Positions 58,390-64,000 of a stretch of DNA of 64,000 bases are shown here, one piece after another. Both the position numbers and the translations under genes were made by a program. The notes beneath the pieces are model-generated. The model did no database searches and was not told the DNA's origin. It saw only the letters and a program-made list of their open reading frames with translations. Source of the stretch: an uncultured Oscillibacter sp. (GTDB taxonomy: Bacteria; Bacillota; Clostridia; Oscillospirales; Oscillospiraceae); NCBI GenBank assembly GCA_947577075.1, contig CANPTW010000002.1, positions 94,884-158,883 on the forward strand, read 5' to 3'. Position 1 is the first letter of the stretch. Each line of letters opens with the position of its first letter.

Positions 58390-58745
58390 ACGGGACGAAA
58401 GCCTCCGGGGACCAGGGGGAGGCCCTGGCGGGGCGGTATCTGGAGGGACGGGGCTATAAAGTTCTGGAGCGCCAGTGGCGCTGCCGCTTCGGGGAGCTGG
58501 ACATCGTGGCCCGCAGTCCCGACGGCATTCTCTGCTTTGTGGAGGTGAAGCGCCGGGGCTCCGGCTCCATCGGCCTGCCCCGGGAGTTTGTGGACGGGCG
58601 GAAGCAGCAGCGCCTCCGCCAAGCCGCGGGCCTCTATATGGGCATGCACGGTCTGGACTGCCCCGCCCGCTTCGACGTGGCGGAAATTTATGGGGAAAAG
58701 GACGGCGGACTCCGGGTGGTGTATCTGGAAGACGCCTTTGAATAA
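58386..58745 (+). CDS. yraN: YraN / UPF0102 family endonuclease-like protein
   Basis: This 119-aa protein of restriction-endonuclease-like fold has GDQGEALAGRYLEGRGYKVL at the start and CRFGELDIVARSPDGILCFVEVKRR with the acidic catalytic-type residues (GELD...EVK). It starts at a GTG overlapping the rnhB stop, the common rnhB-yraN pairing. Its exact role is not known; a link to recombination has been suggested for relatives. A repeat element starts five bases after the stop. Confidence 0.9.
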   Translation: MNGTKASGDQGEALAGRYLEGRGYKVLERQWRCRFGELDIVARSPDGILCFVEVKRRGSGSIGLPREFVDGRKQQRLRQAAGLYMGMHGLDCPARFDVAEIYGEKDGGLRVVYLEDAFE

Positions 58746-58750
58746 GCGCT

Positions 58751-58838
58751 AGGGCCTGTTCCCATCAGCCCAAACGGACATCTTTCCGGCAAACATTTCC
58801 TCGGAAATCCCCACAGTTGGTTTATGGGAACAGACCCT
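58751..58838. repeat. 88-bp intergenic repeat with inverted ends, group R5, copy 3
   Basis: The left end is AGGGCCTGTTCCCATCAGCC and the right end is AGGGTCTGTTCCCATAAACC on the opposite strand, an inverted repeat of about 20 bases. The inside has ACATCTTTCCGGCAAACAT. This is a compact version of the 29701-29859 element. Confidence 0.85.
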
Positions 58839-58867
58839 AAATCAGAAATTTGGAAAGGCGAGATATT

Positions 58868-60355
58868 ATGAACTATTTGAGCACGAGAGATCGGACCCTT
58901 CGGGTCGGCGGAGCCGAGGCCGTGAAGCTGGGCCTGTCCAGAGATGGGGGCCTGCTGACGCCGGAAGCCATTCCGCAGATCGGCGAAGCCTTCCTGGAGG
59001 AGCTGACCGGGGCCTCCTATCAGGAGCGGGCTGCCAAGGTCATGGCCCTTTACCTGACGGATTACACGGAGGAGGAGCTGCGGACCTTCGCGGAAAACGC
59101 CTACGGCGCCGGCAAATTCGACACTCCCGCCGCCGCCCCTCTGCGGAAGGTGGATGAAACCACCCACTGCCTGGAGCTGTGGCACGGCCCCACCTCCGCC
59201 TTCAAGGACATGGCGCTGCAGATGCTGCCCCAGCTTCTCTCCGCCGCCCTGCGGAAGACCGGGGAGGAGAAGACCGTCTGCATCCTGGTGGCCACCTCCG
59301 GGGACACCGGCAAGGCCGCCATGGAGGGCTTTGCCGACGTGCCCCAAACGCGGATCATGGTCTTCTATCCCAGGGACGGCGTTTCCGCCGTTCAGGAGGC
59401 CCAGATGGTCACCCAGGAGGGGGCGAACGTGGGCGTCTGCGCCGTGAAGGGGAACTTTGACGACGCCCAGGCGGGAGTGAAGCGCATCTTCTCCGACGAG
59501 AGCCTTCGGAAGACCCTGGCGGAGCGGGGCTATCTCCTCTCCTCCGCCAACTCCATCAACTGGGGGCGCATCCTGCCCCAGGTGGTCTACTACGTCTCCG
59601 CCTACTGCGACCTGCTCCGGGACGGGGAGATCCGGATGGGGGAGAAGATCAACTTCTGCGTTCCCACCGGAAACTTCGGGGACATTCTGGCGGCGTATTA
59701 CGCAAAGCGCATGGGCCTGCCCGTGGGGAAGCTCATCTGCGCCTCCAATAAAAACGACGTGCTGACGGATTTCCTCCGCACCGGCGTATACGACCGCAAC
59801 CGCCCCTTCCACAACACCATGAGCCCCTCTATGGACATCCTGGTGTCCAGCAACCTGGAGCGGCTGCTGTTCGACCTCTCCGGGGAGAACGACGAAGAGG
59901 TCCGGGGCTATATGGAGGCCCTGGCGGAGAGCGGGAAATATGAGGTTTCCGAGAAAATCAAGGCGGCCCTCCGGGAGCGGTTCTGGGGCGGCTTCTGCGA
60001 TGAGAAGGGAACCACCGAGACGATCGCCCAGTATTATCAGAAATACGGTTATCTCATTGACACCCACACCGCCGTGGCCGCCGGGGTCATGGAGCAGTAC
60101 CGCCGGGAAACCGGGGACAGAACGGTTACGGTCTTCGCCTCCACGGCGTCCCCCTATAAGTTCTGCGACCACGTCCTCCGGGCCATCGGCCAGGAGCCCA
60201 GGGGCGGCGGCGTGGAGCTGCTGGACCAGCTGAACGCCGCCACCGGCGTGGCGGTCCCGAAGCGTCTGGCGGTCCTGAAGGGCAAGGCGCGGCGCTTTGA
60301 CCTGACGGCGGAGAAGGCGGAGATGGATAACGTGGTGCTGGACTTCCTGCGATAA
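58868..60355 (+). CDS. thrC: Threonine synthase
   Basis: This 495-aa PLP enzyme converts O-phosphohomoserine to threonine. It has the N-terminal NYLSTRD motif, the PLP-binding Lys in HGPTSAFKDMALQML (about 111-125), and LVATSGDTGKAAMEGF. The length fits the long (yeast/E. coli-like) subgroup. The ATG follows GGAAAGG. No other threonine-pathway genes are in the window. Confidence 0.96.
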   Translation: MNYLSTRDRTLRVGGAEAVKLGLSRDGGLLTPEAIPQIGEAFLEELTGASYQERAAKVMALYLTDYTEEELRTFAENAYGAGKFDTPAAAPLRKVDETTHCLELWHGPTSAFKDMALQMLPQLLSAALRKTGEEKTVCILVATSGDTGKAAMEGFADVPQTRIMVFYPRDGVSAVQEAQMVTQEGANVGVCAVKGNFDDAQAGVKRIFSDESLRKTLAERGYLLSSANSINWGRILPQVVYYVSAYCDLLRDGEIRMGEKINFCVPTGNFGDILAAYYAKRMGLPVGKLICASNKNDVLTDFLRTGVYDRNRPFHNTMSPSMDILVSSNLERLLFDLSGENDEEVRGYMEALAESGKYEVSEKIKAALRERFWGGFCDEKGTTETIAQYYQKYGYLIDTHTAVAAGVMEQYRRETGDRTVTVFASTASPYKFCDHVLRAIGQEPRGGGVELLDQLNAATGVAVPKRLAVLKGKARRFDLTAEKAEMDNVVLDFLR

Positions 60356-60372
60356 GAAAAGGGGCGAGGGAC

Positions 60373-61062
60373 ATGGAGGGCAAACCGCTGAAGCGCAGCT
60401 GGGCCCGGGTTTCCGCCGTGCTGTGGTACCTGGGACTTGGGCTGAGCGTTGTGGTGAGCGGCTTTTTCGGGGGTTGGCTGGAAAAGGATTTCGGCCTGCC
60501 GGCTTTTGAAATCGGGATGTTCGGCCTGGGGCTGATGCTGCTGAGCGTTGTCCTCTGGCACGGGATGTCCCGGTGTCCCCGCTGTGGAAAACGGGGAGGG
60601 GCCCGGAGCTGGATCTATCGAAAGACCTACTGTTCCCGCTGCGGGCATGTCCTGCCCTTTGACGACGGCCCCATCCATGAGGAGGAAACTTCCCTGGACC
60701 GGCGGGCGCGGTTCCGGCTGAGACGGGGCCGGGCCCGGCTGATCCTGGCGCTGATGATTGCCGGATTGGCCTGTATGGTGACCGGGGGTCTGGTGTTTGA
60801 GCTGCTGATGCCTCGGCCTCAGAATGAGGAGGAGCTCTGGAACACGATTGAAACCGTCTGGGCCGTTCGGGACGCTGCGGCTTATGCGTACCTGGCGGGA
60901 ATTGTCCTTTTGATTGCCGCGGGCGTTCTGACCCGCCGCCGTTTAAGATGCCCCGGCTGCGGCCAGGGCCTGGCCGCCCCCTGGCAGGGCAGGGGCCAGG
61001 TCCGCTGGTGCGGCCGCTGCGGCGGGGCTCTGGCCTTCGAGGATGAGCTGGAATACGAATAA
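60373..61062 (+). CDS. Membrane protein with two zinc-ribbon-like modules
   Basis: This 229-aa protein has about four transmembrane helices (about 14-35, 43-63, 119-140 and 163-183). Two modules each carry two CxxC pairs: CPRCGKRG...YCSRCGH (about 68-92) and CPGCGQGL...WCGRCGG (about 193-218). Each could hold one zinc ion on the cytoplasmic side. No family name comes to mind and no function is proposed. It follows thrC by 17 bases and may share its transcript. Confidence 0.7.
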   Translation: MEGKPLKRSWARVSAVLWYLGLGLSVVVSGFFGGWLEKDFGLPAFEIGMFGLGLMLLSVVLWHGMSRCPRCGKRGGARSWIYRKTYCSRCGHVLPFDDGPIHEEETSLDRRARFRLRRGRARLILALMIAGLACMVTGGLVFELLMPRPQNEEELWNTIETVWAVRDAAAYAYLAGIVLLIAAGVLTRRRLRCPGCGQGLAAPWQGRGQVRWCGRCGGALAFEDELEYE

Positions 61063-61082
61063 ACGGAAAGGGGGGAGCTGTT

Positions 61083-61763
61083 ATGGCCCTCTACGCCATT
61101 GGGGACCTGCATCTCTCCCTGACGGCCAACAAGCCCATGGAGGTCTTCGGCCCCGCCTGGGAGAACTACACGGAGCGCATCGCCGAGGGTTTGGGAGCCC
61201 TGACGGAAGAGGATGTGCTGGTCCTGGCGGGGGACACCTCCTGGGGCATGAGCCTGGCGGAGGCGGAGGCGGACTTCAAGTTCCTGGACCGGTTCCCCTG
61301 CAAAAAGTATCTGGTGAAGGGGAATCACGACTACTGGTGGACCACCGCCGCCAAGCTCCACCGCTTCTTTGATGAGAAGGGAATCCGCACCCTGGACATT
61401 CTGCACAACAACTGCGTGTTTTACAAGGACCGGGCCCTCTGCGGCACCCGGGGCTGGTTTCTGGAGGAGGACCCCCACAACGTCAAGGTGCTGAACCGGG
61501 AGGTGGGGCGGCTGGAGACTTCCCTGAAGGCGGCGGGGGAGAAGCCTGTTTTGTGCTTCCTCCATTACCCTCCCCTGTACCAGGGCTACGAGTGCCCGGA
61601 GATCCTGGAAACACTGGCGAAATATCGGGTTTCCCTCTGCTGCTACGGGCATCTCCACGGCCACGCCATCCGCCGGAGGCTGGAGGGAAGGCGGGGGGAA
61701 ACGGACTTTTCCCTGATTTCCGCCGACTATCTGGGCTTTGTTCCGAAAAAAATTTGGGATTGA
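61083..61763 (+). CDS. Calcineurin-like metallophosphoesterase
   Basis: This 226-aa protein has all five metal-site motifs in order: GDLHLS (about 7-12), GDTSWG (about 49-54), GNHDYWW (about 80-86), HYPP (about 160-163) and GHLHGHA (about 188-194). These bind two metal ions for phosphoester hydrolysis. The substrate is unknown; relatives are annotated as YkuE or phosphohydrolases of unknown specificity. It lies 20 bases after the preceding gene with AAAGGGG before the ATG. Confidence 0.92.
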   Translation: MALYAIGDLHLSLTANKPMEVFGPAWENYTERIAEGLGALTEEDVLVLAGDTSWGMSLAEAEADFKFLDRFPCKKYLVKGNHDYWWTTAAKLHRFFDEKGIRTLDILHNNCVFYKDRALCGTRGWFLEEDPHNVKVLNREVGRLETSLKAAGEKPVLCFLHYPPLYQGYECPEILETLAKYRVSLCCYGHLHGHAIRRRLEGRRGETDFSLISADYLGFVPKKIWD

Positions 61764-61861
61764 AGGAAAAAAGACTGGAATTTTCAATTTTTTTCTGATA
61801 GAATACTTATCTGCCCGGCTGAATGGTTTTAAGAGCCGGGAATGAACGGAGGAAAACAGAC

Positions 61862-63331
61862 ATGAGTGTGAAAAGCTGCGAGAAGATCGAGAAGAGCCAG
61901 GTCGCGTTGACCATCGAGGTGGGGGCCCCGGAGTTTGAGGCCGCCATCGAAAAGGCGTACCGGAAGATGCGGAACAAGATCAACGTTCCCGGCTTCCGTC
62001 CCGGCAAGGCCCCCCGGAAGATCATTGAGGGCATGTACGGCGTGGAGGTGTTCTTTGACGAGGCCATAAACGCCGCTTTCCCCGACGCCTATGAAGCCGC
62101 CGTGAAGGAGAAGGAGCTCAACGTCGTGGGCTACCCCTCCGTCGAGCTGGTGGGCGAGTGCACCCGGCAGGGCTTTACCTTCAAGGCTGTCGCGCCCGTG
62201 TATCCCGAGGTCGCCCTGGGCCAGTATAAGGGCCTGACCGCCCCCAAGGAAGAGGTCCAGGTCACCGCCGAAGACGTGGCCCGCCGCCTCCAGACCCTCA
62301 CCGACCGGAACACCCGCCTGGTGTCCGTGGAGCGGGAGGCCAGGGAGGGCGACACCGCCGTTATCGACTTTGAGGGCTTCCTGGACGGCAAGCCCTTTGA
62401 CGGCGGCAAGGGGACCAACCATAACCTGGAGCTGGGTTCCCACAGCTTTGTCCCCGGCTTTGAGGAGCAGGTCGCGGGCATGAAGGCCGGCGACGAAAAA
62501 GATATCGACATCACCTTCCCCGAGGATTACCACGCGGAGCTGGCCGGGAAGGCCGTGGTCTTCAAGGTCAAGTGCCACGAGGTGAAGGAAAAGGAAGTCC
62601 CCGCCCTGGACGACGAGTTTGCCAAGGACGTCAGCGAGTTCGACACCCTGGACGAGCTGAAGGCCGACCTGGAGAAGCAGATTGCCGAGGAGCGGGAGAA
62701 GGACGCCCAGCGGGGCTTTGAGGACGCCCTGATGGAGCAGGTGGCGGAGGGCATCACCGCCGACATTCCCGACGTCATGGTGGAGAACCAGGCCCGCCAG
62801 TTCCTGGAGAACTTCCGGACCCAGGTGGCCCAGCAGGGCATTCCCTATGACCAGTATCTGGAAATGACCGGCATGCAGGAGTCCAAGCTGCTGGAGGATG
62901 CGAAGGAGCCTGCCCTGCGCCAGGTGAAAATGGATCTGGCCGTCCTGGCCATCATCAAGGCCGAGGGCATCGAGGCCGGCGACGAGGACGTGGAAGCGGA
63001 ATACAAGAAGATGGCGGAGCAGTTCGGCATGGATGTGGAGATGGTGAAAAAATACATCCAGGCTGATCAGATCAAGGATCAGGTCTGCAGCCGCCGGGCC
63101 GTGGACGTGGTGGTGGAGAACGCCGTTGCCGTCAAGCCGGAGGAGAAGCCCGCCGGGGAAGCCGCCGGCGAGGAGGCCCCCGCCGAGGAGAAGAAGCCCG
63201 CCCGGAAGCCCCGGAAGAAGAAGACCGAGGCCGCCGAGGGCGAGGAGGCTCCCGCCGAGGAGAAAAAGCCCGCCCGGAAGCCCCGGAAGAAGAAAACCGA
63301 GGACGCCGAGGAGCCGAAGGACGCCGAATAA
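61862..63331 (+). CDS. tig: Trigger factor with an extra duplicated basic C-terminal tail
   Basis: This 489-aa ribosome-associated chaperone and peptidyl-prolyl isomerase has an N-terminal ribosome-binding domain with GFRPGKAPRKIIE (the signature loop, about 44-56). An FKBP-type PPIase domain (about 160-245) and a helical C-domain follow. Beyond the usual end (about residue 425) lies a tail in which EEAPAEEKKPARKPRKKKTE occurs twice, rich in Lys, Glu and Ala. The ATG follows GGAGGAAAACAG. It is followed by clpP in the common tig-clpP order. Confidence 0.95.
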   Translation: MSVKSCEKIEKSQVALTIEVGAPEFEAAIEKAYRKMRNKINVPGFRPGKAPRKIIEGMYGVEVFFDEAINAAFPDAYEAAVKEKELNVVGYPSVELVGECTRQGFTFKAVAPVYPEVALGQYKGLTAPKEEVQVTAEDVARRLQTLTDRNTRLVSVEREAREGDTAVIDFEGFLDGKPFDGGKGTNHNLELGSHSFVPGFEEQVAGMKAGDEKDIDITFPEDYHAELAGKAVVFKVKCHEVKEKEVPALDDEFAKDVSEFDTLDELKADLEKQIAEEREKDAQRGFEDALMEQVAEGITADIPDVMVENQARQFLENFRTQVAQQGIPYDQYLEMTGMQESKLLEDAKEPALRQVKMDLAVLAIIKAEGIEAGDEDVEAEYKKMAEQFGMDVEMVKKYIQADQIKDQVCSRRAVDVVVENAVAVKPEEKPAGEAAGEEAPAEEKKPARKPRKKKTEAAEGEEAPAEEKKPARKPRKKKTEDAEEPKDAE

Positions 63332-63656
63332 GCCGAATCTTTACTTGCGGATTCACAGATTCGACACATTCGCCCATGATGCTTGTGGTATGATGTGCGA
63401 ATGACAGACTGGCGGAAGAGCAGGCGGTCTGTTGGCGGGACGGAGGATGGCGCCCGCAGGCGCCCTGCCGTACCCGGCCGTTTCCTGCGGCGGCTCATGG
63501 CGCAAAAGAGGGTTCGCGTCCTCTTCCGCGTCTGCCAGCTTGCCGGAGGATTTGTTCAGCCCGTCAAAAAGGAGTTTTGGCGGGCTGAAGGGCTGTCCGC
63601 CGGGTGTGCGCGTTTTCCGGCGGAAGCGGCGTTACAAAAGACTGGAGGTTTTCAAA
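63332..63656. other. 325-bp interval before clpP with hairpins and a possible promoter
   Basis: A TGGTATGAT extended -10-like box lies near 63389-63397 with only a weak -35. TTCAGCCCGTCAAAA and TTTTGGCGGGCTGAA (63555-63569 / 63575-63589) form a 15-bp stem with one G-U pair, about 68 bases before the clpP start. No gene and no CtsR- or CIRCE-type operator was recognised. Confidence 0.5.
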
Positions 63657-64000
63657 GTGAGTTTAGTTCCTTACGTAGTAGAGCAGACCAACCGGGGGGA
63701 GCGGTCCTATGACATTTTTTCCCGGCTGCTGAACGACCGGATCGTCTTCCTGGGGGAGGAGGTCAACGCCACCACGGCCAGCCTGATTGTGGCCCAGCTG
63801 CTGTATCTGGAGGCCCAGGACCCGGACAAGGACATCCAGCTGTATATCAACAGCCCCGGCGGCTCTGTGACCGACGGCATGGCAATTTACGACACCATGC
63901 AGTATGTCAAATGCGACGTGTCCACCATCTGCGTGGGCATGGCGGCCAGCATGGGGGCCTTCCTCCTTTCCGCCGGGGCCAAGGGCAAGCGCATCGCCCT
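63657..64000 (+). CDS. clpP: ATP-dependent Clp protease proteolytic subunit (partial)
   Basis: The N-terminal 114 residues are visible; the rest is outside the window. It begins at a GTG ([19 protein letters not shown]) six bases after [28 protein letters not shown] and the nucleophile region [12 protein letters not shown] with the catalytic Ser are present. The subunit forms the tetradecameric protease chamber with ClpX or ClpC. The tig-clpP(-clpX) order is standard. Confidence 0.96.
   Translation, partial: MSLVPYVVEQTNRGERSYDIFSRLLNDRIVFLGEEVNATTASLIVAQLLYLEAQDPDKDIQLYINSPGGSVTDGMAIYDTMQYVKCDVSTICVGMAASMGAFLLSAGAKGKRIA

Noticed and set aside
63332..63656. CIRCE or CtsR operator before clpP
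   Set aside because: No TTAGCACTC-N9-GAGTGCTAA and no GGTCAAA heptad repeat was seen.
1..64000. tRNA or rRNA genes, prophage or full insertion sequence
   Set aside because: No cloverleaf with a GTTCRANNC arm, no rRNA signature and no transposase, integrase or phage structural gene was recognised on either strand.

Overview
The window is a continuous piece of a GC-rich (well above 60% by eye) Firmicutes chromosome. Three things point to a spore-forming Clostridia member of the Oscillospiraceae type (the Flavonifractor / Oscillibacter / Lawsonibacter neighbourhood): sporulation genes (sigG, ylmC/ymxH, ytfJ/gerW, dacF-like), a T-box and an L10 leader, and frequent TTG/GTG starts behind strong AGGAGG sites. 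This placement is inference from gene content. No prophage, insertion sequence with a transposase, CRISPR array, rRNA or tRNA gene was seen. Almost everything is housekeeping, densely packed and often overlapping by 1-11 bases.

Layout. 1-4.7 kb: end of a membrane protein, a P-loop protein with an odd Walker A, then dnaG-rpoD on the minus strand. 4.9-7.3 kb: a phosphopantetheinyl transferase and an ECF sigma factor overlapping its probable membrane-bound regulator. 7.6-13.2 kb (minus): HIT protein, DUF4250, an unknown, a cupin, alaS behind an alanine T-box with an unknown gene in between, and two small unknowns. 13.4-17.4 kb: DUF5662 and PH-domain-like proteins, an XRE regulator and gdhA. 17.5-21.8 kb (minus): ruvX and the rpmG-secE-nusG-rplK-rplA / rplJ-rplL ribosomal block with its L10 leader. 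21.9-29.7 kb: accessory metabolism (monoacylglycerol lipase plus glycerol kinase; a ROK regulator; a class II aldolase plus MtnA-like isomerase; a LysE exporter divergent from a LysR regulator). 30-37 kb: ylmC, sigG, an M50 protease, scpAB, DUF2953, ytfJ, dacF and rluB.

37.1-45.1 kb is the highlight. A large structured noncoding RNA of about 650 nt, with its own extended -10 promoter and pairing ends, lies directly before a four-helix membrane protein that carries a DVVGD (DxxxD) motif. They are followed by dxs, tlyA, nadK, argR, recN and nth. This is the context of OLE (ornate, large, extremophilic) RNA and its membrane partner OapA.

45.7-64 kb: a dCache chemoreceptor, a HAD phosphatase, three small unknown genes (one with a PPPGG tandem repeat), cell-wall polymer genes (wecB, wecA/tagO), trpS, two tandem lepB genes with rbgA-rnhB-yraN, thrC, a metallophosphoesterase, trigger factor with a duplicated basic tail, and the start of clpP.

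A second theme is a set of small intergenic repeats without coding capacity. Several are about 160 bp with terminal inverted repeats, and most begin within a few bases of a stop codon. At least five related sequence groups recur in this window.
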